DNA from: Bacteroidales bacterium | GTDB taxonomy: Bacteria > Bacteroidota > Bacteroidia > Bacteroidales > B18-G4 | Assembly: GCA_018400295.1 (NCBI GenBank) | Contig: JAGYMZ010000002.1 | Location: forward strand, 67,106 to 131,105 | Direction of reading: 5' to 3' | Length of the DNA stretch: 64,000 bases | Part shown: piece after piece, positions 38,234 to 47,773 of the stretch | Layout of the letters: each line of letters opens with the position of its first letter | Position numbering within the stretch: the stretch's first letter is position 1 | Notes under the pieces: model-generated | The model's input: only the letters and a program-made list of their open reading frames with translations | The model's database searches: none | What the model was told of the DNA's origin: nothing | Program-made: the position numbers and the translations under genes

Positions 38234-38941
38234 ATGCTAATCTTACATATTGAAACGGCCACGCAGGTTTGTTCGGTTTCGCTTTCGGAAGGCGACGATC
38301 TCATATCCATACGCGAAAGTACGGAACCCAATATTCATGCAAAAAAGGTAGCTCCGTTTATTGACGAGGTCTTAAGGGAAGCCAACCGGCCGGCCCGTGA
38401 TCTATCTGCTGTTGCCGTGAGTGGCGGGCCCGGTTCCTATACCGGTTTGCGCATCGGGGTTTCTTCCGCAAAAGGTATGTGTTATGCCCTGGATATCCCC
38501 CTGATCAGTATTCCCACGCTTATGGCTATGGCCCGGGGATTCCTGATGACAAACCGGAATGTCCTTCAGGGCCTGGCTTTGCCTCCTGTTCTTTGCCCAA
38601 TGATTGACGCCCGGCGCATGGAAGTGTACACGGCAATGTATGATCCCGGTCTTGCTGTCATGAAGAAAATTCACGCGGAAATTATTCATGAACGTTCCTT
38701 TGAGGATTACACAGGGAATAATGTGCTGTTTATATTCGGTTCCGGTGCCGGAAAATGCAAACCCCTGCTTGAACAGAGACAAAATGTGGTTTTCATGGAT
38801 GTTGCCGTTTCCTCAAAATTCATGATCCCTCTGGCTGTGGATAAATACAGACACGGATCTTTTGAAGACACCGCTTATTATGAGCCTTTCTATCTGAAGG
38901 AATTCCTTGCCGGTAAGCCGCGGGTTAAGGGTCTGGACTGA
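38234..38941 (+). CDS. tsaB: tRNA threonylcarbamoyladenosine biosynthesis protein TsaB
   Basis: A 235-residue TsaB, the scaffold partner of TsaD in t6A37 tRNA modification. The ASKHA-fold start LILHIETATQVCSVSLSEGDDLI and the signature AVSGGPGSYTGLRIGVSSAKGMCYAL are diagnostic; MIDARRMEVYTAMYD is also typical. The metal-binding residues of TsaD are absent, as expected for TsaB. The gene shares direction with the TolC/HlyD pair. It ends 12 nt from the convergent cation-efflux gene. Confidence 0.95.
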   Translation: MLILHIETATQVCSVSLSEGDDLISIRESTEPNIHAKKVAPFIDEVLREANRPARDLSAVAVSGGPGSYTGLRIGVSSAKGMCYALDIPLISIPTLMAMARGFLMTNRNVLQGLALPPVLCPMIDARRMEVYTAMYDPGLAVMKKIHAEIIHERSFEDYTGNNVLFIFGSGAGKCKPLLEQRQNVVFMDVAVSSKFMIPLAVDKYRHGSFEDTAYYEPFYLKEFLAGKPRVKGLD

Positions 38942-38953
38942 TCCTGGCTTTCT

Positions 38954-39856
38954 TTATTCCTGATGGATCGCTGTTTCTTTGTCATCACATGTATTGAATT
39001 CGAACTGAACGGTAATGTGCCTGATGTTGAACCTATCCCTGAGCGTATGCTCAATTTTCTTTAAAACCGGCCCTGTTTCTGATACCCGGATATCCTTTGC
39101 CAGTTTTGCATGGCATTCAAAATGAATGATGCGGTCGCTCAGGTTCCAGATGTGCACATGATGGATGTTTTCCACTTCCGGCGTTCTTTCCAGTTCCAGT
39201 TTTATTTGGGATACGTCTATACTTTCCGGAACTCCCTGCATGAGTATGTCTACTGTTTTTTTCAGGATATGCCAGGTTTCTTTCATTATGTATAAACCGA
39301 TCAGGATGGTGATGACCGGATCAACCCAGTAAATTTGATAAAAGTAAATGAGCACACCTCCAATGATGACTGCCACCGAGGAAAGGGTATCACCGATAAG
39401 ATGAAGATATGCGGATTTTATATTCAGGTTTCCCCTTGAACTTTTCCTGAGGAGCAGAACTGAAAATAGATTGGCCAGCAACCCGATCCCTGCAACAATG
39501 AACATGATCTGCCCTTTTATTGGTTCGGGATCCTGAAAGCGCTTTACGGCCTCAACAAAGAGAAATATGGAGATCACGATAAGGACCAGGGAGTTCAGGA
39601 ATGCAGCCAGTATCTCAATTCGTTTATAGCCAAAGGTTTTTCGTTTATTGGACGCTTTTTTGGCAATGCGGTTTGCTATGTAGGCAAGTAGGATCGCAAG
39701 GGTATCGCTGAGATTATGAAGTGCGTCGGATAATAATGCCAGGCTGTTGGATAGCAGGCCACCTATAAACTCAGCAATGGTTATGGCCAGGTTCAGAACT
39801 GTGGTGACCAGCAGGTTCCTGCTGCTGACGAATTCATGTCCCTCTCGTTCAGGCAT
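38954..39856 (-). CDS. CDF-family cation efflux transporter
   Basis: A 300-residue cation diffusion facilitator, about six membrane helices followed by a cytoplasmic ferredoxin-like domain. Metal site motifs HxxxD occur in helix II (LSDALHNLSDTLAI) and helix V (HLIGDTLSSVAVI). The pattern is CzcD/ZitB-like, so Zn, Cd or Co export by proton antiport is likely; the exact metal is not proven. It lies at the downstream end of the copper-resistance operon, separated from the HMA gene by 190 nt that contain a decayed fragment of another cation transporter. Confidence 0.92.
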   Translation of the reverse strand: MPEREGHEFVSSRNLLVTTVLNLAITIAEFIGGLLSNSLALLSDALHNLSDTLAILLAYIANRIAKKASNKRKTFGYKRIEILAAFLNSLVLIVISIFLFVEAVKRFQDPEPIKGQIMFIVAGIGLLANLFSVLLLRKSSRGNLNIKSAYLHLIGDTLSSVAVIIGGVLIYFYQIYWVDPVITILIGLYIMKETWHILKKTVDILMQGVPESIDVSQIKLELERTPEVENIHHVHIWNLSDRIIHFECHAKLAKDIRVSETGPVLKKIEHTLRDRFNIRHITVQFEFNTCDDKETAIHQE

Positions 39857-39931
39857 CAGATAAAATTAAATAATTATCAGCAATCATCATTGCATGCACA
39901 CAACAATTTCCCATTTTCCTTTGCAAATGCT

Positions 39932-40043
39932 TCACTGCTTTCCCTGAAAGCAAACCAGTCCGGCGGCCAGGAGGAAAAAACCCCAGGCCTGTGATCTTCA
40001 ATGCTGTCCGTTCAAATTTTTTGCGGTTTTCAGGGCCGGAGCC
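39932..40043 (-). pseudogene. remnant of a cation transporter gene
   Basis: Directly after the HMA gene stop, the same frame reads KKFERTALKITGLGFF. If one base is removed from the G4T6 run near 39980, it continues LLAAGLVCFQGKQ and then meets a stop. The sequence TALKITGxxFxLLxAGL resembles a helix region of small cation-transporter proteins commonly found beside HMA/CusA genes. No start codon or other part of such a gene remains, so I read this as a decayed fragment. The similarity is from memory and unverified. Confidence 0.35.
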
Positions 40044-40046
40044 AGA

Positions 40047-40316
40047 TCATTTCATTCTGCCTATGGCGCAACTCACGTAACTTCTGACCCTGCTCTTCAG
40101 GTTTTTGTCCCCTTTTTCAGGGTATCCGAGTTTTGCCAGCTTTCCGGTGAAAAGGTCTTTCATTTCCTCATCGGCTTCATAATCTATGGAGACATTCCCT
40201 TCATCCGGGTTTACTTTTACGTTCTTTACTTCGGGGTATTTTGAAAGCTCATGACGAATGGTATTGGCACATCCGTGGCATTTAATATTTTCGATGTTCA
40301 GATTTAGTGATTTCAT
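40047..40316 (-). CDS. heavy-metal-associated (HMA) domain protein
   Basis: An 89-residue protein with a ferredoxin-like HMA domain in residues 1-68. The metal site CxxC is in IKCHGCANTIRHEL (Cys13 and Cys16), as in copper chaperones. A short basic tail (SRVRSYVSCAIGRMK) has an extra cysteine. It lacks a signal peptide and is likely a cytoplasmic copper chaperone feeding exporters. It lies 34 nt downstream of the CusB-like gene in the same operon. Confidence 0.88.
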   Translation of the reverse strand: MKSLNLNIENIKCHGCANTIRHELSKYPEVKNVKVNPDEGNVSIDYEADEEMKDLFTGKLAKLGYPEKGDKNLKSRVRSYVSCAIGRMK

Positions 40317-40350
40317 AGGATATTTTTGTTTAAATATGGCATGAACAATA

Positions 40351-42150
40351 TCATTTTTTCAGTGTTTCGGTCACTTCACCGCAACGAAGCATCATGTCGC
40401 CATAGTATGGATTGGCTATGATATTTTCCTGGCTGAGCCAATATGCCCCGCGGTCGTTGTCTGCCATAGGGCAGAACTGGACATAAACTTTTTCCTGACC
40501 GGTGCTGAATGTTCTTGCGGCTTGTATCATCGCATTGGAGAAGGATTTGAAGTGCTTCCGCTGAATATCAATGCTGGGGGCGCTTTGTATTTTCTGCCCC
40601 TCTTCTTCAAGTGTAGCATATACATGCGACCAGTGGTCGCGGTGCTCTTTTTCCAGTGAGGTTTTGAGCCGGCCGGCTCCTTCGAGGGCTTGAAGAAACG
40701 CTTCTGCCTTTTTTGATGCCGCCGGCTTGTCTGCACGAATCAGGGCGTTTTTCAATTGGTAATAGTGGTCCTGGATCTTGTTGAACTGTCTGGAAAATTT
40801 ATCCGGCACCATTAAGGTATCTTCTTTATGCGCAGTATGTTCTGTATGGTCTTCTGTTCCATCTTCCACGTGATTGTGCATGCCCGCCGGCTTCCCGGAG
40901 GGCGCCGGATTCATCATGCTTTTCTTGTTTTGCAACTGGGCAGCGGCATCCAATGTGAATGAACCGTTTGTGACCACGTATTCTCCTTCCTGAAGTCCTT
41001 CAAGAATGACGTAAGATTTTCCAAGATCCTGACCAATTGTTACTTCCCTGTATTCGAACATATTGCTGTCCCCGTTTCCGGGTGCCACATATACCACCGA
41101 ACGGGTACCGGTCCACATGACTGCCGATGCGGGTATTGCAAGGACCTTTTCCTGTGTTTCAGGGGATGTTGTCAATTCCCCGGTGACGAACATTTCCGGT
41201 TTGAGCATGCCGCCGGTGTTGGGTATTTCCGCCCTGACCCTGGCGGTCCTTTTTTTTGCATCGATCAACGGATCTATATAAGTGATCTCAGAGGAAAATA
41301 CCTTACCCGGAAGGGATCGCATGCGTATTTCAACCTGGTCGCCCGGATGTATGAACGGGAGTTCCTCTTCATATGCGTCGAATATTACCCACAATTTATC
41401 GAGGTTGGCGATGGTGTAAAGGACGGCCCCACCGGTCACATAACTTCCTTCTGATATGTTTTTATCCAGAACGTATCCTGTGATTTCGGCTTTGATATCA
41501 ATGGTTTCGTGAACCCTGCCACTTTCCAGGATCTCAGAGATCTGCTCACCGGAAAGTTTCCAGTTGGTCATTTTTTGTTTTGCCGCTTGCAGAAGGGCCG
41601 GGTTGGATTTTCTGACCTTGTATCCTTCCAGCAATTCTTTTTGTGCAGATATGAAGTCCGGGGAATATACCGAAGCCAGTGTTTGTCCTTTCAATACTTT
41701 TTCTCCTTCATATTCAACGAAAAGTTTTTCTATACGGCCTGAGAAATGAATGGCCTGTGATTTTACCTCACGCTCATCCGGCTGGATCTTTCCCTGCAAC
41801 CGTAATGTAGTTTCCGGATCCACGTATTGAACGCGCTGTGTTTGAATACCGGCCAGTTTTATTGCCTGGTCTGACAAGGTCAATTGCGTATCGTTTTCAC
41901 GGGTTGATCCTGACTCCAGTGGTATCAGTTCCATACCGCAAATGGGGCAGTCGCCGGGTTCCGGTTGCTGGATTTGAGGGTGCATGGAACATGTCCAGGT
42001 GGTTGGGGCTTCCGCCCGGAATTCCTCTGTTTTTATCTCCCCGCTATCCTGGCCTTTTGTGCCTCCGAACAGGATCCAGCCCAAAAAAATACCGGCGGCC
42101 AGGATCAATGCATAACCAAGGATGTTTCTATATTTTTTAATGATTTTCAT
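40351..42150 (-). CDS. CusB-like periplasmic adaptor with metal-binding and DUF3347 domains
   Basis: A 599-residue adaptor of a heavy-metal RND pump. In order: an N-terminal anchor (about residues 8-28), a small heavy-metal-binding domain (TCSMHPQIQQPEPGDCPICGM, with two Cys pairs), the lipoyl/helical-hairpin/barrel adaptor core (to about residue 425), a His-rich linker (MHNHVEDGTEDHTEHTAH), and a C-terminal DUF3347 domain with FCPMADNDRGAYWLS. The metal-binding modules at both ends suggest direct handover of Cu(I)/Ag(I) to the pump. It overlaps the CusC-like gene by 14 nt. Confidence 0.92.
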   Translation of the reverse strand: MKIIKKYRNILGYALILAAGIFLGWILFGGTKGQDSGEIKTEEFRAEAPTTWTCSMHPQIQQPEPGDCPICGMELIPLESGSTRENDTQLTLSDQAIKLAGIQTQRVQYVDPETTLRLQGKIQPDEREVKSQAIHFSGRIEKLFVEYEGEKVLKGQTLASVYSPDFISAQKELLEGYKVRKSNPALLQAAKQKMTNWKLSGEQISEILESGRVHETIDIKAEITGYVLDKNISEGSYVTGGAVLYTIANLDKLWVIFDAYEEELPFIHPGDQVEIRMRSLPGKVFSSEITYIDPLIDAKKRTARVRAEIPNTGGMLKPEMFVTGELTTSPETQEKVLAIPASAVMWTGTRSVVYVAPGNGDSNMFEYREVTIGQDLGKSYVILEGLQEGEYVVTNGSFTLDAAAQLQNKKSMMNPAPSGKPAGMHNHVEDGTEDHTEHTAHKEDTLMVPDKFSRQFNKIQDHYYQLKNALIRADKPAASKKAEAFLQALEGAGRLKTSLEKEHRDHWSHVYATLEEEGQKIQSAPSIDIQRKHFKSFSNAMIQAARTFSTGQEKVYVQFCPMADNDRGAYWLSQENIIANPYYGDMMLRCGEVTETLKK

Positions 42151-43417
42151 GGTGTTGGCTTTTTATAGGTTCAATATCCGGATTGCCCGATATATATTCG
42201 AAATATGCAATGGCGGAATGGTAACCGGTCAGGGCTTTTTCAAGCTTCAATGCATAGCGGTAAAGGACCTGTTGGATCTCCATCACTTCATCATATTTTT
42301 TCCCGGTAGCTGAATATTCCGACAAAAGCAATTGCATCACCTGGTCTGCTTTATGGTATTGCGCTGAATAAAGATCAAGGTCCCGCCTGGATCTTTTGTA
42401 GTTTGATAAAAAACGCTCATATTCCGATCGCAGGTTGTTTGTTGTGGCATTGATCCGGAGCTGTGCCCTGTTTTCATTGAGTTCGCTTTTTTTGATCCCG
42501 GATGTGTATTTTTTCTGAAACACCGGTAATTTTATACTGAGCATCGGCATGATCGCATCGTTCCCGTTCCCGGCCGGGTCAGCATCCGGTCTTTTACCAA
42601 TGATCACATAATCCAGTCCCAGTCCTATATCCGGGAATGCCCGCTTCTTTGCCAACCGTGTTTTTTCGGTGGATACTTGCAGATCGAGGCGCCTGGCCTT
42701 TAGCTGCGGGTTGTTGTTTGTTCTGTGATGGAAGTCCTGACCCTCAATGGCATATTCCAGGGTATCGGGGGTATGCAGGGATATATCAGTGTCGCGGTTC
42801 AGCAAAAGATTAAACGCTGCGGTGAGCTGTGTGCTGTCGTCCCTTAAGGTTTCCAGCCTCGCCTGCTTGTCTTGTTGCTCCATTTGTATCCTGAGGATAT
42901 CCGCCATTCCGGTTTCCCCGGTCTCGTATTTTTTGACAGCGATCTGTTCCAGGATGTTCAGGGTATGGATCATTTTTTCGGTGATCCCGATCTCCTTTTG
43001 GTTCAGGTATAATTCAAACCATCGCTTTTTTATCTGGTACACAAGCCTGTTTCTGGCCTCCATATAGTCTTCATAACGGGAAGATGCAAGCAGGGATGTT
43101 ATCTCCTTACGCAATTTCAGGCTTCCGAACCAGGGGAACATCTGGGATAATGAAAATCTTGCCCGTTGCGGACCTGTGCGTGTTTCCACGGGGCTGACGA
43201 AGATACCCGCCGATAATTGCGGATCCGGAAGGGAGGCCGAACCCCTGATCTCCCGGAGGGCCATTTCATATTCTTTATAGGTTGCGTTCAGTCCCGGATT
43301 ATTCGCAATACCCGTTTCGATGTATTTATCCAATGCGGTTTCCTGGGCAGCGGTAAAAAGCGGCAGCAGAACGGCCATGTAAAACCCCATGTGTTTTAAA
43401 ATATTGAATGTTTTCAT
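42137..43417 (-). CDS. CusC-like TolC family outer-membrane protein
   Basis: A 426-residue TolC-type protein with a signal peptide (about 24 residues, ending FTAAQE) and two long coiled repeats (PGLNATYKEYEMALREIRGSA near the start and RSEYERFLSNYKRSRRDLDLYSAQY near the end). It is the outer-membrane channel of the Cus-type efflux complex. Its start overlaps the CusA-like stop by 4 nt, and its end overlaps the CusB-like gene by 14 nt, so the three are tightly coupled. Confidence 0.9.
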   Translation of the reverse strand: MKTFNILKHMGFYMAVLLPLFTAAQETALDKYIETGIANNPGLNATYKEYEMALREIRGSASLPDPQLSAGIFVSPVETRTGPQRARFSLSQMFPWFGSLKLRKEITSLLASSRYEDYMEARNRLVYQIKKRWFELYLNQKEIGITEKMIHTLNILEQIAVKKYETGETGMADILRIQMEQQDKQARLETLRDDSTQLTAAFNLLLNRDTDISLHTPDTLEYAIEGQDFHHRTNNNPQLKARRLDLQVSTEKTRLAKKRAFPDIGLGLDYVIIGKRPDADPAGNGNDAIMPMLSIKLPVFQKKYTSGIKKSELNENRAQLRINATTNNLRSEYERFLSNYKRSRRDLDLYSAQYHKADQVMQLLLSEYSATGKKYDEVMEIQQVLYRYALKLEKALTGYHSAIAYFEYISGNPDIEPIKSQHHENH

Positions 43418-46400
43418 GCTGAACCTCCTTTCGTCAATGTTTTTTCTTTCCAGGCAGAAAAAACAACCGGGATCACAAAAAGTGTGATGATCTCTATGGC
43501 CATGCCACCGAAAATCGGGATGGCCATGGGAATCATGACATCCGATCCTTTACCGGTTGAGCTCAGTATGGGCAACAGGGCCAGTATGGTTGTGGCCGTG
43601 GTCATCAGGCAGGGGCGTACCCGTTTTGATCCGGCCTCGATCACGGATTTGCGGACATTTTCTATGGTGGTTGGTTTGTTTTTTTTGAAAACCTGACGAA
43701 GGTATGTTGTCATGATCACCCCATCATCTGTGGCTATTCCAAACAAAGCAATAAAGCCGACCCACACGGCCACACTCAGGTATACCGTTTCCATCCGGAA
43801 CAGCTCCCGCAAATTTTTCCCGAACATTGAAAAATCCATAAACCAGTTCTGGCCAAAGAACCAAATCATAATGAAGCCACCGGCGAAGGCGACTATTACA
43901 CCGCTGAAAACGAGAAATGTAGAGGGAAGGTTTCTGAACTGAAAATACAAGATAAGGATCACAATGCAAAAAACGAGCGGGATAATATACAGCAGCCTTT
44001 TTTCCGCCCTGACCTGATTTTCATAATTGCCTGTAAACTGATAGCTAATGCCCTGCGGTAACCGGATATTTCCTGTCCGGAGCTCTTCATCGATCCATGC
44101 CCTGGCATTTTCGACAATTTCAATCTCTGAAAACCCTTTTTGTTTATCAAAGATGACGTAGGAGATCAGAAATGTGTTTTCGCTTTTTATTACCTGGGGC
44201 CCGCGTACATATTTCAGATGGGCGATTTCAGAAAGGGGAACGGAAATCCCTTTACTTACAGGTATTAAGATCTTTTCCAGTGCATCCGGACTGTTTCTCA
44301 GTTCCCGCGGATACCTGACCCGGATGGGATAACGTTCCCTTCCTTCAACGGTCATACCAAGCGTTTTGCCACCGATGGCCACCTCAATGTATTGTTGTAC
44401 TTTACCGATGGACAGTCCGTACCGGCCGATTTGCTTCCTGTCGATGTGTATTTCTATGTAGGGTTTTCCGACAACCCGTTCGGCGAACACCGATTTTTCC
44501 TTTATTCCAGGCAGGTTTTTCAGGGATCCTTCCAGGGCGATGCCGAATTTTTCAAGCGAATCCAGGTTGTTACCCATCAACCGGATGCCCATGGGTGCCC
44601 TCATGCCGGTTTGCAGCATAACCAGCCGTGTTTCAATGGGCTGCAGTTTTGGTGCAGAGGTCACCCCTGGCAGGTTGGTTGTCCGGACGATCTCATCCCA
44701 GATATCATCGGGCGACCGGATCTCATCCCGCCACTGACGGAAATATTTCCCGTTACGGTCGGGGATAAGATCGCCCTGGCTGTCCCTGGCAAATTCCCCG
44801 GATCCATCGACCCTGAAACGGATCCTGCGGCCATTTTCATCGAGCTTGTATTCGCTTTTATAGTTTATCACATTTTCGTACATGGAGAGCGGTGCAGGAT
44901 CAAGGGAAGAGCTAACGCGGCCGGCCTTTCCGACAACCATTTCCACTTCCGGAATGGATGCCACCGCCATGTCCAGTTGCTGCAACACTCGCTTGTTTTC
45001 CTCTATTCCGGAATGAGGCATGGAAGTGGGCATCAGGAGGAATGATCCTTCATCCAGTGACGGCATGAATTCTTTAGGGGTGCCGGGGAATTCATGATAT
45101 AAGGTAGTCCATGCTGTGGTGTTTCTCACATTCAAACCCGCATATTCAAGTCCGTCGGCCACGAACCCAAAAACCCTGCCGAATCCCAGCCAAATGACCA
45201 GTCCCCAGATAACCAGCAAAGCCGGTACAGCAATGAACAGGGGTTTGTTTCGCAGGGCCCAATGCAAAATCTTCTTGTAATATCTTATGAATATCAAAAA
45301 GACGGAAAGAAGCAGGCCAATGAGGATGAAAATAAAGAAATAATTGCTGAAATAAGGGCTGGAAACACCCAGGGGCATCCATTCATAGGTTAGTATGTAT
45401 AATATACCCAGCGCGATGAGCAGCATATTGATCATGGAGGTCCTGCCTATCAGGCCTGGCTTGATTAACGAGATCAGGTTGAATACTCCGAGCGCGGTGA
45501 TGATCAATCCACCCCAGGGGTTGACCATGATCAGTGTAAAAATTCCGAGGCCGATCAGTGCACCGTTCAGAATTTTCCTCATGGACTTTTTGGTGACCCT
45601 GACCGAAAAAAGGATGTGTGCCAGGGCAGGAAGAATAATGATGGCCACAATGATGGACGCGAACAGGACAAAGGTTTTGGTGAAGGCCAGCGGCCTGAAA
45701 AGTTTTCCTTCGGCACCTTCGAGTGCAAAAACAGGGATAAAGCTGATGATCGTGGTGGCAATGGCAGTGAGCACGGCCGGGGCCACCTCAATACTTGCCT
45801 CATAAACCTTCTGCCGCACAGTTTTCTTCTTGTCCCCGGTTTTTATATGCCGTATCATATTTTCCGTAAGAACGATGCCAACGTCGACGATCGTCCCGAT
45901 AGCGATAGCGATCCCGGAGAGTGCCACAATATTTGCATCCACATGGAAATATTTCATGGCGATAAAGCTCATAAGTATGGCCACCGGGATAAGGAATGAA
46001 ATAAGCAGGGAAGCCCTGAGGTTCATTACCATTATTATGATGACGATGATGGTGATGATGATCTCGAGGCTGAGCGCTTTTTCCAGTGTTCCGAGTGTCT
46101 CTTTGATCAGGGCAGTGCGGTCGTAAAACGGTACGATCCTTACGCTTGATTTTTTACCGTTTTCAAGTGTTTTGGAAGGCAAGCCCGGCGTGATCTCTTG
46201 TATTTTTTCCTTGACGTTGTTGATAACTTCCAGCGGATTGGCGCCATACCTTGCCACAACAACACCGCCTGCTGTTTCAGCCCCCATTTTATCCAGGATG
46301 CCTCTTCTTTCCGCAGGGCCATAGGATACCATAGCAATGTCCCTGACCCTGACCGGGGTATTGTCCGTAACTTGAACCACGGTCTGTTCAAGATCCTCCA

Positions 46401-47172
46401 GGTTCTTGACATATCCGATCCCGCGGATGAAGTATTCGGCTTTATTGATCTCCATTGTCCGGGCGCCGACATCCAGGTTTGATTGCTGTACTGCATTGAT
46501 CAGCTGGTCCAGGGAAATATTATATGCACTCATGGCATCGGGGTTCACATCGATCTGGTATTCCTTTACATAACCTCCGATGGAAGCCACTTCAGCCACT
46601 CCTTTGGATGAACTGAGCGCATATTTTACGTAAAAATCCTGGATGCTCCTTAACTCGTGGAGATCCCATCCACCGGTCAGGTTCCCGTCTTCGTCCCTGC
46701 CCTCCAGGGTATACCAGAATATTTGCCCCAGGGCAGTTGCATCCGGACCGAGGGAAGGCCGGACCCCTTCAGGCAACAGATTTCCGGGCAGGGAACTGAG
46801 CTTTTCCAGTATGCGGGTCCGGCTCCAGTAAAAATCAATGCGCTCTTCAAAGATCACGTAAATGCTTGAGAAACCGAACATAGAGGAACTCCGGATGGTT
46901 TTAACACCGGAGATGCCCAAAAGCGCGGTTGTCAGAGGGTACGTTATCTGGTCTTCAATATCCTGTGGGGAGCGCCCCCGCCAGGGAGTAAATACGATCT
47001 GTTGGTTTTCTCCAAGGTCAGGTATGGCATCCACGGGTACCGGGTTGCGGGGAAAAGGGTCCAGGTCCCAGTTAAATGGTGCCGTTGCTATCCCCCCAAC
47101 GATAAAGAATACTAATATTATAGCCGTTACCAGCTTATTGTCAAGAAAAAAGCGTATGATCCTGGTCAACAT
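43414..47172 (-). CDS. CusA-type copper/silver RND efflux pump, extended form
   Basis: A 1252-residue heavy-metal-efflux RND transporter. The three methionines that relay Cu(I)/Ag(I) in E. coli CusA (573, 623, 672) are conserved as Met714 (LLMPTSMP), Met764 (DPAPLSMYEN) and Met852 (RLVMLQTGM). This favours monovalent copper or silver over Zn/Co/Cd. It is about 200 residues longer than CusA: roughly 140 extra residues before Met714, including about four added hydrophobic helices (about residues 535-640), and about 39 extra hydrophilic residues between Met764 and Met852. Proton-relay region GTIVDVGIVLTENM is intact. It is the core of the resistance operon. Confidence 0.93.
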   Translation of the reverse strand: MLTRIIRFFLDNKLVTAIILVFFIVGGIATAPFNWDLDPFPRNPVPVDAIPDLGENQQIVFTPWRGRSPQDIEDQITYPLTTALLGISGVKTIRSSSMFGFSSIYVIFEERIDFYWSRTRILEKLSSLPGNLLPEGVRPSLGPDATALGQIFWYTLEGRDEDGNLTGGWDLHELRSIQDFYVKYALSSSKGVAEVASIGGYVKEYQIDVNPDAMSAYNISLDQLINAVQQSNLDVGARTMEINKAEYFIRGIGYVKNLEDLEQTVVQVTDNTPVRVRDIAMVSYGPAERRGILDKMGAETAGGVVVARYGANPLEVINNVKEKIQEITPGLPSKTLENGKKSSVRIVPFYDRTALIKETLGTLEKALSLEIIITIIVIIIMVMNLRASLLISFLIPVAILMSFIAMKYFHVDANIVALSGIAIAIGTIVDVGIVLTENMIRHIKTGDKKKTVRQKVYEASIEVAPAVLTAIATTIISFIPVFALEGAEGKLFRPLAFTKTFVLFASIIVAIIILPALAHILFSVRVTKKSMRKILNGALIGLGIFTLIMVNPWGGLIITALGVFNLISLIKPGLIGRTSMINMLLIALGILYILTYEWMPLGVSSPYFSNYFFIFILIGLLLSVFLIFIRYYKKILHWALRNKPLFIAVPALLVIWGLVIWLGFGRVFGFVADGLEYAGLNVRNTTAWTTLYHEFPGTPKEFMPSLDEGSFLLMPTSMPHSGIEENKRVLQQLDMAVASIPEVEMVVGKAGRVSSSLDPAPLSMYENVINYKSEYKLDENGRRIRFRVDGSGEFARDSQGDLIPDRNGKYFRQWRDEIRSPDDIWDEIVRTTNLPGVTSAPKLQPIETRLVMLQTGMRAPMGIRLMGNNLDSLEKFGIALEGSLKNLPGIKEKSVFAERVVGKPYIEIHIDRKQIGRYGLSIGKVQQYIEVAIGGKTLGMTVEGRERYPIRVRYPRELRNSPDALEKILIPVSKGISVPLSEIAHLKYVRGPQVIKSENTFLISYVIFDKQKGFSEIEIVENARAWIDEELRTGNIRLPQGISYQFTGNYENQVRAEKRLLYIIPLVFCIVILILYFQFRNLPSTFLVFSGVIVAFAGGFIMIWFFGQNWFMDFSMFGKNLRELFRMETVYLSVAVWVGFIALFGIATDDGVIMTTYLRQVFKKNKPTTIENVRKSVIEAGSKRVRPCLMTTATTILALLPILSSTGKGSDVMIPMAIPIFGGMAIEIITLFVIPVVFSAWKEKTLTKGGSA

Positions 47173-47267
47173 TTCTGAACATCATTTGGTATTCATACAA
47201 TGAATTTTCAAGCTGCACGTCACAGGAGTACCTGTGCATATCAGCTTCTGAGCTTATGAAATACCAA

Positions 47268-47648
47268 TCAAAGCCGGAATGACTGAAAAAACAGCTGTAT
47301 ATTTTTGATGGTCGCGGGCAGGGCATCAACCAACCTGACCGTTTTTCCCGGAGCCTTGTGAAAAGGATCAACAGAGATCGAAAGTAGTCCCGGTTCAACA
47401 TTAAAACAGGTGGCGGGTTGGATGGTAACGGATGGGGGTGAAATAAAATCCGATTCCACTTTAAAACTCAGGGTTTCGTCGTGGCAGCAATCGCAGGTTG
47501 ATCCGCAGCAACTGCCGGCGTTCCCGAAAAGGGCAACATCATGGAGGGAATTTCCGGAATAATGTTTATTGATGGTTATTCCGGAAGTAGCTATGGTCAG
47601 CAACAAAGCCATAAAAACAAATTTTCCTTTTCTGATGTTGTTTTTCAT
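47268..47648 (-). CDS. HYC_CC_PP-like small secreted Cys-rich protein
   Basis: A protein of about 126 residues with a signal peptide (MKNNIRKGKFVFMALLLTIA). It then has the pattern of the HYC_CC_PP family: KHYSGNSLHDVALFGNAG, then SCCGSTCDCCHDE, then ISPP. The HYC cysteine is replaced by Ser. Six cysteines with nearby His suggest metal binding in the periplasm. A start that overlaps the TonB receptor stop (ATGA at 47777) is open in frame, but would place 43 polar residues before the signal peptide, so the ATG at 47648 is preferred. Function unknown. Confidence 0.7.
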   Translation of the reverse strand: MKNNIRKGKFVFMALLLTIATSGITINKHYSGNSLHDVALFGNAGSCCGSTCDCCHDETLSFKVESDFISPPSVTIQPATCFNVEPGLLSISVDPFHKAPGKTVRLVDALPATIKNIQLFFQSFRL

Positions 47649-47773
47649 AGGTTTAACCGAAGCAGAACATCCGGGAACCGAATGCAATAGCGGTTCATTT
47701 TTATTGTTTTTACCTTCTTTAAAAAACAATTCGCATTTATTATTGTTCAGTGTCCGGGAGGATTTGAAGTCTT

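Noticed and set aside
39869..39931. A minus-strand frame reading SSEAFAKENGKLLCACNDDC before a stop, next to the cation transporter remnant
   Set aside because: It looks mildly coding and ends Cys-rich, but it has no start, lies in a different frame from the remnant, and cannot be tied to any family.
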